In this document: piece by piece, positions 43,351 through 50,355 of the stretch | How positions within the stretch are numbered: position 1 is the stretch's first letter | How the letters are laid out: every line of letters begins with the position of its first letter | Origin: Neisseria sicca | GTDB taxonomy: Bacteria > Pseudomonadota > Gammaproteobacteria > Burkholderiales > Neisseriaceae | Length of the DNA stretch: 64,000 nt | Assembly: GCF_017753665.1 (NCBI RefSeq) | Contig: NZ_CP072524.1 | Span: 186,001-250,000, forward strand | Direction of reading: 5' to 3' | Made by a program: the position numbers and the translations under genes | Notes under the pieces: model-generated | What the model saw: only the letters and a program-made list of their open reading frames with translations | Told to the model about the DNA's origin: nothing | Database searches by the model: none

Positions 43351-44150
43351 GGGCGCAACACCCGCTCAAATACCTGCTGCACATCGCAAACCTGCCCAAA
43401 AGCAGCTTTTACTACCATCACCAAGACCGACCCGACCCCGATGAAGCCGACAAAGCCCTTATCGCCGAAATCTACGAACGGCATAAAGGACGCTACGGGC
43501 AAAGGCGCATTGCCGCAGCATTGGATTGGAACCGCAAAAAAGCAGCTCGGTTGATGAAACAGATGGGGCTGAAAGCCAAAATACGGGCGAAAAAAGCCTA
43601 CCGCCATCCCGCCATGGGCGAAATATCGGAACACCTCCTCAAACGCCGGTTCAAAGCCCGAAAGCCCAACGAAAAATGGCTGACCGACGTGACCGAACTC
43701 AAAGGGAGCGACGGCAAACTGTACCTCTCGCCAATCTTGGACTTGTTCAACCGAGAAATCGTCGCCTACGCCATGAGCCGCAATGCTAACAGCGAAATGG
43801 TGAAGGAAATGCTCGAAAAAGCCGCACCCCGTCTGACTGATAAGGGAACGATGCTGCATTCCGACCAAGGTGTGCTGTACCGTACGGCGGGGTATAGGGA
43901 ATTGCTTGCGGAGCATTCCATGGTTCAAAGCATGTCGCGTAAGGCGAACTGCTGGGACAATGCACCGATGGAGAGTTTCTTTGCGGTGCTGAAGACGGAG
44001 TGTTTCTATAACGCAGGGGAATTGACGGTGGACGAATTGATGAAGCAGATAGATGACTATATGGATTACTACAACCGGGAGCGTTGCAGTTTGAAATTGA
44101 AAAAGCTGAGTCCTGTCGCATACAGAACCCAGCTTGCACAGAGCGCCTGA
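43281..44150 (+). CDS. IS3-family transposase OrfB, copy A (made by -1 frameshift)
   Basis: A DDE integrase with an HTH_21 region (IYERHKGRYGQRRIAAAL), the first Asp in KWLTDVTEL, the second in LHSDQGVLY and the Glu in APMESFFAVLKTE. No good start codon exists after the OrfA stop. An AAAAG run at 43319-43323 within the overlap is a plausible slip site, so OrfB is probably produced as an OrfAB fusion; the listed start only marks where its frame becomes unique. Confidence 0.85.
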   Translation, partial: PKGVKSPQPKADRKGQSQTVQALRAQHPLKYLLHIANLPKSSFYYHHQDRPDPDEADKALIAEIYERHKGRYGQRRIAAALDWNRKKAARLMKQMGLKAKIRAKKAYRHPAMGEISEHLLKRRFKARKPNEKWLTDVTELKGSDGKLYLSPILDLFNREIVAYAMSRNANSEMVKEMLEKAAPRLTDKGTMLHSDQGVLYRTAGYRELLAEHSMVQSMSRKANCWDNAPMESFFAVLKTECFYNAGELTVDELMKQIDDYMDYYNRERCSLKLKKLSPVAYRTQLAQSA

Positions 44151-44231
44151 ATAGGCTTTTATGAGTGTCCAAGATTTGGGGGGCAGTTCAGTCGTTTCAG
44201 ACGACCTTTTAGGCTTTGTGGAGAAGCGAAT

Positions 44232-45647
44232 TTATTTCGTGCCGTAATTGGGTTGCAGCAGGGCGCAGGGTTGGCGTTCCCTGCGGCTGCGGCGGCTTCG
44301 TCCGGCGATGGTGCCACAGGCGGCGCCGGGATCGGCTTTGTCCGCTTTGGGGAATTTGTCGCCGCGGTCGTTACGCTCGTTACGTTCATTGCGTTCGCTG
44401 CGGTTGTTCCGTTCGGAGCGGTTTCTGTCGCTGCTGCGGCTGCGGGTCGGTGCGGGTTGGGTGTCTGTGGCGGCATCGCCGTCGGCGTCGGTTCCCCACC
44501 AGTTCGGCTCGAAGCCTTCGATGCGTTCGACTGCCAAGTCGTTACCGGTCAGCTCTTTGATGGCTTCAAACATTTTTTGTTCGGTTTTGTCCATCAGGGA
44601 AATGGCAACGCCGTCCGCGCCTGCCCTACCGGTGCGTCCGATGCGGTGGACGTAGTCTTCGGGCTGGGTTGGCAATTCGTAGTTGATGACAAAGGGCAGC
44701 TCGGCGATGTCCAGTCCGCGTGCGGCGACGTCGGTGGCGACGAGGACGCGCAGGCTGCCTTCTTTGAAGGCGTTGAGGGTTTCGAGGCGGCTTTGCTGGG
44801 ATTTGTCGCCGTGGATGGATTGGGCGGCGAGGTTTCGGCGCACGAGGTCGCGGGTAACTTGGTCGACGCTTTGTTTGGTTTTGCAGAACACGATGACTTG
44901 GTTCATCTGCAAATCGACAATCAGCCGCTCTAGGAGGTTGCGTTTTTTAAGCGCGTCAACGGCGATGATGTGTTGCTCGACATTGGCGCTGGTGGTGTTT
45001 TGCGCGGCAACTTCGACGATTTCGGGCGCGTTCATGAAGTCTTTGGCGAGTTTGCGGATGGGCGGGGCAAACGTTGCGGAAAAGAGCAGGGTTTGGCGTT
45101 GTTTGGGCAGCATCTGCATGATTTTGCGGATGTCGTCGATGAAGCCCATATCCAACATACGGTCGGCTTCGTCGAGAACGACGATTTCGACTTTGTTGAG
45201 GTTGATGTTTTTTTGTTTGACGTGGTCAAGCAGCCTGCCGACGGTGGCGACGACGATTTCGCAGCCGGCGCGCAGGTCGGCGGTTTGTTTGTCCATGTTG
45301 ACGCCGCCGAAGAGGACGGTGTGGCGCAGCGGCAGATTTTTGATATAGCCCTGCACGTTTTGGTCGATTTGGTCGGCGAGTTCGCGCGTCGGGGTCAATA
45401 CGAGCATACGCACGGGGTGCATCGCGGGCGAGGTACTGGCGGTGGCGTAGCGTTTGAGGCGTTCCAGACTGGGCAGCATAAAGGCGGCGGTTTTGCCTGT
45501 GCCGGTTTGGGCGGCGGCGAGTAAATCATGACCGGCGAGTGCTTTGGGGATGGCGGCGGCTTGGATGGGCGTCGGGTTTTCGTAACCTTGTTCGGTCAGC
45601 GCGGAAACGAGTTCGCTGCCCAGCCCGAGTGAGGCGAATGGATTCAT
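44232..45647 (-). CDS. rhlE: DEAD-box ATP-dependent RNA helicase, RhlE type
   Basis: A 471-residue helicase. Q motif GYENPTPIQ, Walker A AAQTGTGKT, PTRELADQI, the DEAD box VLDEADRMLDMGF, SATFA, and domain-2 motifs VATDVAARGLDI and HRIGRTGRAG are all in place. The C-terminal tail is a repetitive Arg/Asn/Ser/Glu-rich segment (RSERN, RNERN units) that probably binds RNA. It likely remodels rRNA or mRNA. The ATG at 45647 (MNPFASLGL) is chosen; 41 more codons upstream lack helicase similarity. IS copy A has split the terminator that followed it. Confidence 0.93.
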   Translation of the reverse strand: MNPFASLGLGSELVSALTEQGYENPTPIQAAAIPKALAGHDLLAAAQTGTGKTAAFMLPSLERLKRYATASTSPAMHPVRMLVLTPTRELADQIDQNVQGYIKNLPLRHTVLFGGVNMDKQTADLRAGCEIVVATVGRLLDHVKQKNINLNKVEIVVLDEADRMLDMGFIDDIRKIMQMLPKQRQTLLFSATFAPPIRKLAKDFMNAPEIVEVAAQNTTSANVEQHIIAVDALKKRNLLERLIVDLQMNQVIVFCKTKQSVDQVTRDLVRRNLAAQSIHGDKSQQSRLETLNAFKEGSLRVLVATDVAARGLDIAELPFVINYELPTQPEDYVHRIGRTGRAGADGVAISLMDKTEQKMFEAIKELTGNDLAVERIEGFEPNWWGTDADGDAATDTQPAPTRSRSSDRNRSERNNRSERNERNERNDRGDKFPKADKADPGAACGTIAGRSRRSRRERQPCALLQPNYGTK

Positions 45648-46105
45648 GGCGGTATCTTTCTGTCCAGACGGGATGCGGCATGCCGCGAGGGGTCGTCTGA
45701 AACGGGAGAATGTTTTGATGATGTGTTTTATAGGATGCCGCTGGCAAAGTGTGCGGCCGGTGTACGGCAAGCCGCAGAAAATGAATGTGGCTTCTGCGGT
45801 ATGGAAAGGTAAGCGGGATTATGCCATAAAACCCTTGCGCCGCCCAACGGCAGGCGGGCGGGGTATGGTTGTTCGGCTGCGTTGCCGAGTCGATAAGGGA
45901 ATTTTTTACATTGCGGTGGCGTCGGTGTTTATGTTTCTTAAATTTTTGAAACCGCTTATCATTTTCTGACGGCATTTACTGTCATAGTTCAAACTTATCG
46001 AAAACTTTCATATGTAAATGAAACTAAATCGTACTAATGGGACTCTGTTTTGGGACAGACGCAAATTTGCGCTGTAAACCATCAATCACAATAGGAATAT
46101 ACGAC
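45648..46105. other. 458-bp intergenic region between rhlE and a lipoprotein gene
   Basis: One uptake sequence near 45690 and an A/T-rich stretch from about 45970 that probably holds the lipoprotein promoter. Short frames here are out of phase with any recognisable protein and no repeat element was found. Confidence 0.5.
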
Positions 46106-46354
46106 ATGAAAACTTTATTGATCGCCGTTGCCGCTGCAAGCCTGATGCTGGGTGCCTGCTCTAGCAGCAAAACTACTGAAGAAGCTAAAACCCCTAGCGT
46201 AAGCGTTGAAGAGGCAATCGTTCAATGTCAACAAGCTTCCGGTGCCAACCAAGACCGCGCCGTGTTCGATGCATGTATGAAAGACAAAGGCTACCAACGC
46301 AGCGCCGCTGAAGGCGCAGCCGCAGCTGCTGCTTCTGCACCTGCCGCACAATAA
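46106..46354 (+). CDS. Small exported lipoprotein
   Basis: 82 residues. A signal peptide with lipobox LMLGAC (Cys about residue 18) is followed by SSSKTTEEAK, a short helical region with two Cys (VQCQQA, DACMKDKGYQR) and an Ala-rich tail. The two cysteines about 19 residues apart and the CMKxKGY motif resemble small periplasmic helical-hairpin proteins. TAGGAA precedes the ATG; the longer frame from 46037 is unlikely. The function is unknown. Confidence 0.75.
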   Translation: MKTLLIAVAAASLMLGACSSSKTTEEAKTPSVSVEEAIVQCQQASGANQDRAVFDACMKDKGYQRSAAEGAAAAAASAPAAQ

Positions 46355-46370
46355 GCACAGCTAGGAATTA

Positions 46371-46408
46371 TTGATGTATCACCCGATCTGTTCGGGGTCA
46401 TACATCAA
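46371..46408 (+). terminator. Non-DUS hairpin after the lipoprotein gene
   Basis: TTGATGTA and TACATCAA arms, extended by a CCCGA/TCGGG inner stem, 16 bases after the stop. Confidence 0.6.
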
Positions 46409-46472
46409 CAATTTCTCGCCATGCTTGTTCCGCCTGATTCCATTCACTCCCGGAAGGTAGGGCGGGCGCAAA

Positions 46473-46513
46473 CGGAAAGGTCGTCTGAAAACTGTTTTCA
46501 GACGACCTTTCCG
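46473..46513. terminator. DUS hairpin between the lipoprotein gene and grxB
   Basis: 20-bp perfect stem CGGAAAGGTCGTCTGAAAAC with its inverse, single-base loop; a bidirectional terminator between convergent genes. Confidence 0.78.
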
Positions 46514-46539
46514 TTTGTTTTATCCGGCGGATTCGGTTA

Positions 46540-47181
46540 TTACAAGGCGCAGTCAAAATACAGCGGCACGCCCGATGCTTCGCTCATCCGCATCAGGTAA
46601 TCCATAATCTTTTGCGGCCACTCGACGCCGCGCACAACGGTCAGGTTGCGCAATATTGGGAACACCAACACGTCTTCCATACCGGCTTCGCCGTTCAAGC
46701 CCGTGCCGCCTTCGGTCATCAGCGTTTCCAGTTCTGCCAAATCCTCGTTCAGCTGTTGCACATACTGACCGGTTTTGTCCAAATTGGTGGCGAAGCTGCC
46801 GATATTTTTCTCTTTTTTGTCCGTGAAATATTTCACCGCTTCCGGCGTTTCAAATTCGGGCAAACCGATTTTCACCACGCGCGGATGGACGAGTTTCAGG
46901 TTGTATTCGCCCACTTTGTCCAACCATGCCTGGATTTCGGGGCGGGTTTCATCTTTCAGACGACCCTCGCGGTCAAGATAGCGGACAACGTCCAAACTCT
47001 CGCCCATAAACGAACCGTCTTCTTTTTGCAGGATGGGCACTTGTTTCGCGCCGATCATGCCGATCGGCGTTGCCTCGTCGTCGTTTGCCAGCACGACTTC
47101 TTCAACGTCCGCGCCAAACAGCCCCGCCGCCATCCGCGCACGCACGCAAAACGGGCAATGGTCGTAGTAATACAGTTTCAT
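46540..47181 (-). CDS. grxB: Glutaredoxin 2
   Basis: A 213-residue GST-fold glutaredoxin. The N-terminal active site is YYYDHCPFC (Cys9 and Cys12), followed by VPILQKEDG and the GESLDVVRYLD glutathione-binding segment. A helical C-terminal domain is typical of GrxB. It reduces protein or mixed disulfides with glutathione. GGAGG lies seven bases before the ATG (47181). The AG-dialect uptake sequence AGGCCGTCTGAA sits 35 bases upstream, at the edge of the accessory island. Confidence 0.93.
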   Translation of the reverse strand: MKLYYYDHCPFCVRARMAAGLFGADVEEVVLANDDEATPIGMIGAKQVPILQKEDGSFMGESLDVVRYLDREGRLKDETRPEIQAWLDKVGEYNLKLVHPRVVKIGLPEFETPEAVKYFTDKKEKNIGSFATNLDKTGQYVQQLNEDLAELETLMTEGGTGLNGEAGMEDVLVFPILRNLTVVRGVEWPQKIMDYLMRMSEASGVPLYFDCAL

Positions 47182-47287
47182 TAAAAATCCTCCGAAAATG
47201 GGTTTGATTGGGCAAAGGCCGTCTGAATGCCTCACGCAAAAGGATTATCCTGCCAAATATCTTTGGAAGCCATATCTGATAACGTGT

Positions 47288-47728
47288 TTATACGGCCGGG
47301 ATATATGCAGTATTTTCTCTGGGCAGTATAACCGATGTTGAAATTTCCGTCGGATACACGACATCAGCGGCTGTCTCTGCTGAAATTTCACCTGCCAACT
47401 CATTGTAAATTCCTTTGTCGTTTTGGAAATCAATATCGGCAACCTTGCGCCTTTCCCCGTTTTCCAAAACCACTTCTGATTCAAATAATATTTTATTATC
47501 GGCTTCATCTTTCAGATTGATTTCTGCAAAATCCAAAGAGATCGATTGGATATCCCAGTCGGACAATAGAGAAAGCTCTCCTTCCTCCGTTTTCCCGTTA
47601 CTGTTTTCGTCATGCCAGATTCTTAGCTCGCCCCACAATTCATCATATTGATTAATGATATTATTATTGTCGCTGTCCAAATCTTTCAAAGCTTCTACGC
47701 CGTTTTCTGCGCGCTTGCCGTCAGACAT
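47288..47728 (-). CDS. FrpC-like EF-hand-rich fragment
   Basis: 146 residues. The N-terminal half has calcium-loop-like segments: DLDSDNNNIINQYDELW, then LRIWHDENSNGKTEEGEL and SIDL-type strands (SISLDFAEI). This arrangement is typical of the region before the repeats in FrpA/FrpC-type RTX exoproteins and related calcium-binding proteins. There is no signal peptide and the protein is far shorter than an RTX toxin, so it is a remnant or a C-terminal cassette. Its start overlaps the stop of the upstream zinc-protease-like gene by 8 bases, so the two are probably translated together or were once one gene. Function unknown. Confidence 0.6.
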   Translation of the reverse strand: MSDGKRAENGVEALKDLDSDNNNIINQYDELWGELRIWHDENSNGKTEEGELSLLSDWDIQSISLDFAEINLKDEADNKILFESEVVLENGERRKVADIDFQNDKGIYNELAGEISAETAADVVYPTEISTSVILPRENTAYIPAV

Positions 47729-48161
47729 AAGCCTGTTGTTGGTTCATCGCCTTGATTGCTGCCGTATCCGATCCGTATTTGGTTTCTTTGGGATTGTTCC
47801 GCAAATCAAACTGAAAACGGTTGTATTCGGCTTTTCCTTCTTCATAAACAAATCTTCGTGCATATTCATTCGCTGTTATATTGCGATTTCCATCAATATC
47901 AAGATCAAGCTTGGAAATTGTTTTCGACAAACCATGTCCTAACTCATGAGCCCAATCAGAAGCAGTCAGATATCTTTTGTCTGCCGTACCGAATACAATA
48001 CTTCTATTTTCTTTACTGCCAATTAGTTTGCTTTGGAAAAATATGCCGGAATATTTAGTGTTTGCTTGAATACTCCCTAACCCCCATTGATTGATAAAGT
48101 TATGGGTTTGCCCCAGTAAAATTGAATCCCGAATAATCTGATTAACTTCCGAAACAGGCAT
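47721..48161 (-). CDS. Zincin-like protein with HELGH motif, 5' end damaged
   Basis: 146 residues from the first in-frame ATG. The motif HELGH is followed 30-40 residues later by an Asp/Asn-rich DLDIDGNRN and then RRFVYEEGKAEYNRF, whose Glu could be the third zinc ligand, as in HExxH metallopeptidases. It is a paralogue of the protein at 49004-49345 (shared NQWGLGSI/NKWGLSSI and YLTASDxAHE). Similarity continues upstream of the ATG in frame (IRQHFLKLGMP), but the equivalent ATG is out of frame through a net 7-base loss, so the N-terminus is lost or the gene is inactive. No signal peptide; target unknown. Confidence 0.55.
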   Translation of the reverse strand: MPVSEVNQIIRDSILLGQTHNFINQWGLGSIQANTKYSGIFFQSKLIGSKENRSIVFGTADKRYLTASDWAHELGHGLSKTISKLDLDIDGNRNITANEYARRFVYEEGKAEYNRFQFDLRNNPKETKYGSDTAAIKAMNQQQAYV

Positions 48162-48236
48162 CCCTAATTTTAAAAAATGCTGCCGGATTTGTGTGTTGTA
48201 GCCATACCATATACCTTTAAAATTAAATACTATCGA

Positions 48237-48977
48237 CTATCTGATAAGAAAGATGCTGGAAATATCATTAATGCATTTGTCTGTTGGATGCTGAAATAAT
48301 ATTCCTGCACCTTTCTCCTCCCTTATAACCAAATGTCTATCACTCCCGATCAAATGGTTGTTTTCATCTACTGCTACTTGTTTTACTACCGTATACCTAG
48401 GAAAAACTTGTTCTGTTCCATTGTTAAAGCATACGCTGACCGGGCTTAGGATATGAGATGAAACATAGGGTTTCGGCAAATCATCAGGATAACGGTCGTC
48501 AGGAAACAATGAACGGTATCGTTTTATATAATCAGGCGTTGCTTCGATTTCTAAAAAAGTACTGCCGTCGTAGTCGGTCTGATGCACTACCGTAAAGCCG
48601 TCGGTCGGCCGTTTTAGCTTACGCCGCCTGTGTTTGAGCCATTTCTGCCGCTCTGCCTTGTCTTTCCATCTGAGTACCGCCTGTTTTTCTCCGTCAGGCC
48701 GCAAACGGCCGGAAAGCCGCAGATAGCGCCGGTACACGGGAATCTGCCACTTTTTCGCTAAATCTTCAGGCGGCATATCAAGCAAACAGGCACTATGCAG
48801 CGTGCCGGCTATCTGTCTGAACAAATTCTCGAAGCTCTCTACAGGATAAAGCTGCCCGCAGCCCGTTGCGTCATCCGCATATGCTTGAGAAACAGAGACC
48901 GTCTGAATGCCGCTATCAGCATGAGACAAAATGGGCAGCAACATGGCCGGCCACAACAAAGCAGCTAAAAATTTCAC
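48237..48977 (-). CDS. Secreted protein, conserved N-part with variable C-part (paralogue 2)
   Basis: About 246 residues. A signal peptide KFLAALLWPAMLLPILSHA is followed by a basic, Cys-containing domain (GCGQLYP, SACLLDMPPEDL, KHRRRKLKRPTDGF) nearly identical to the protein at 49385-50128 over about 170 residues. After YPDDLP the two sequences diverge completely. AAGGAG abuts an ATG at 48983 with no spacing but is well placed for the GTG at 48977, which corresponds to the ATG in the paralogue. No known domain recognised. It is followed by the zincin-like gene, so the pair may be an effector with its partner or immunity protein. Confidence 0.6.
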   Translation of the reverse strand: MKFLAALLWPAMLLPILSHADSGIQTVSVSQAYADDATGCGQLYPVESFENLFRQIAGTLHSACLLDMPPEDLAKKWQIPVYRRYLRLSGRLRPDGEKQAVLRWKDKAERQKWLKHRRRKLKRPTDGFTVVHQTDYDGSTFLEIEATPDYIKRYRSLFPDDRYPDDLPKPYVSSHILSPVSVCFNNGTEQVFPRYTVVKQVAVDENNHLIGSDRHLVIREEKGAGILFQHPTDKCINDISSIFLIR

Positions 48978-49003
48978 ACTCATCTCCTTCTTGATAAAAA
49001 TTA

Positions 49004-49345
49004 TTACTTGCTAAGGTTTTTTGTTGGATTTCTCTTATCAGCAAGATCTAGTCTATAAACAGTATCAGAAATACCATGCTCGATTTCATGGGCATAATCA
49101 GAAGCCGTAAGATAATCTTTTCCAAATACCATCTCACGGTATTCAATGTCTCCTTTTAATTTTCTCGTTGTATAAGTGGCTGGAACATGATGATCGACAC
49201 GAATACTTGATAGCCCCCATTTATTGATAAAAATATGAGTCTTTTGCATAATAACATTATCCCGCATGATGCTATCAATCTCCTTTTTAGGCATGCCCAT
49301 GCGAATAAAATGCTGCCGGATTTGTGCATTTTGAACTGTTGCCAT
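49004..49345 (-). CDS. Zincin-like protein with HEIEH motif, C-terminally truncated
   Basis: 113 residues starting MATVQNAQIRQHF, with a good AGGAG eight bases upstream. It has the same layout as the 47721-48161 protein: N-terminal helices (MRDNVIMQKTHIFINKWGLSSI), a beta-rich middle and YLTASDYAHEIEHGISD carrying HExxH. It stops at NPTKNLSK before the third zinc ligand seen in the paralogue. The stop falls exactly where the leader of the downstream secreted gene begins (GCAAGTAATAATTTTT is shared with the leader at 50160), so the truncation marks a recombination junction. Confidence 0.6.
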   Translation of the reverse strand: MATVQNAQIRQHFIRMGMPKKEIDSIMRDNVIMQKTHIFINKWGLSSIRVDHHVPATYTTRKLKGDIEYREMVFGKDYLTASDYAHEIEHGISDTVYRLDLADKRNPTKNLSK

Positions 49346-49384
49346 AATAATTCTCCTATTAATTGTTAGAGTAAATTTTTAATT

Positions 49385-50128
49385 TTAATTGGTGATAAAA
49401 TAATTTTTTTCATATTGAATATAAGATATTTCCTTGCTACATCTCATATTTTCTTGGTTATCATGCATAAAGTATAGAGATACACTATCTTTAATAGACA
49501 ATCTTGCATGAAAATCCTTAATATGACCGTTGTTGTCAATAGCCTCTAATGATTTTTCAAAACTTACAGCAGAATCAGAACAAAGTATAGGCCTAAACAT
49601 TGGATGCAAAGCAATTCTTGGCAGGGGCAAATCCTCGGGATAACGGTTGTCAGGAAACAGCGAACGGTAATGCTTTAAATAATCAGGCGTTGCTTCGATT
49701 TCTAAAAAAGTGCTGCCGTCGTAGTTGGTCTGATGCACTACCGTAAAGCCGTCGGTCGGCCGTTTTAGCTTACGCCGCCTGTGTTTGAGCCATTTCTGCC
49801 GCTCTGCCTTGTCTTTCCATCTGAGTACCGCCTGTTTTTCTCCGTCAGGCCGCAAACGGCCGGAAAGCCGCACATAGCGCCGGTACACGGGAATCTGCCA
49901 CTTTTTCGCTAAATCTTCAGGCGGCATATCAAGCAAACAGGCGCTGCGCAGCGTGCCTGCCATCTGCCTGAACAAACTCTCGAAGCTATTTACAGGATAA
50001 AGCTGCTCGCAGCCCGTTGCGTCATCCGCATATGCTTGAGAAACAGAGACCGTCTGAATGCCGCTATCGGCATGAGACAAAATGGGCAGCAACATGGCCG
50101 GCCACAGCAAAGCAGCTAAAAATTTCAT
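49385..50128 (-). CDS. Secreted protein, conserved N-part with variable C-part (paralogue 1)
   Basis: About 247 residues from the ATG at 50128, placed seven bases after AAGGAG. The signal peptide ends in LSHA. The next roughly 150 residues match paralogue 2 with about a dozen substitutions; the C-terminal 80 residues (from LPRIALHPMFRP) are unrelated to it and more A/T-rich. It contains a CSD and an RCSKE cysteine. It is the first gene of the minus-strand array and divergent from relA. The function is unknown; secretion and a variable C-terminus suggest a role in interaction with a variable partner. Confidence 0.6.
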   Translation of the reverse strand: MKFLAALLWPAMLLPILSHADSGIQTVSVSQAYADDATGCEQLYPVNSFESLFRQMAGTLRSACLLDMPPEDLAKKWQIPVYRRYVRLSGRLRPDGEKQAVLRWKDKAERQKWLKHRRRKLKRPTDGFTVVHQTNYDGSTFLEIEATPDYLKHYRSLFPDNRYPEDLPLPRIALHPMFRPILCSDSAVSFEKSLEAIDNNGHIKDFHARLSIKDSVSLYFMHDNQENMRCSKEISYIQYEKNYFITN

Positions 50129-50261
50129 ACTCATCTCCTTCTTGATAAAAATTATTACTTGCATTGATATTATTCCCAATATTTTTTCACTGCAAGCACA
50201 TTTACACGCTAATTGTTTGTTTTATTTTGATGTTTATATGTTATTGCAAGTTGGGTAGCCC

Positions 50262-50273
50262 AGGCCGTCTGAA
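50262..50273 (+). other. AG-dialect uptake sequence at island right edge
   Basis: AGGCCGTCTGAA between the secreted gene and relA; the resident dialect has T as the fourth base. Its twin lies at 47216-47227 on the left side, and a third copy (inverted) at 50465-50476 in relA. Confidence 0.9.
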
Positions 50274-50355
50274 ACATGCTTTGCCGCAAAATACGGGCAA
50301 GCTGCTACAATACAGCCGCTATGTCGAAACAAAACAAACGGAGAAACGGCACGCC

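Larger units (their letters stand above)
42943..44190. mobile_element. IS3-family element (IS150-like), copy A, 1248 bp
   Basis: Ends TGAACTGCACCCC and its imperfect inverse (22-bp terminal repeats with three mismatches). The same length and nearly the same sequence occur at 55805-57052. Flanking triplets are GTT and GTC, so the 3-bp duplication is imperfect. It is inserted in the loop of a DUS hairpin after nadB: one DUS is 6 bases from its left end and the partner is 4 bases from its right end. Confidence 0.9.

Noticed and set aside
45646..45969. A 107-codon plus-strand frame between rhlE and the lipoprotein gene
   Set aside because: Begins inside the rhlE start region, includes a translated DUS and has no support; treated as intergenic.
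47245..47508. An 87-codon minus-strand frame overlapping the EF-hand fragment
   Set aside because: Out of frame with the fragment that has the recognisable calcium-loop pattern; no ribosome site or motif.
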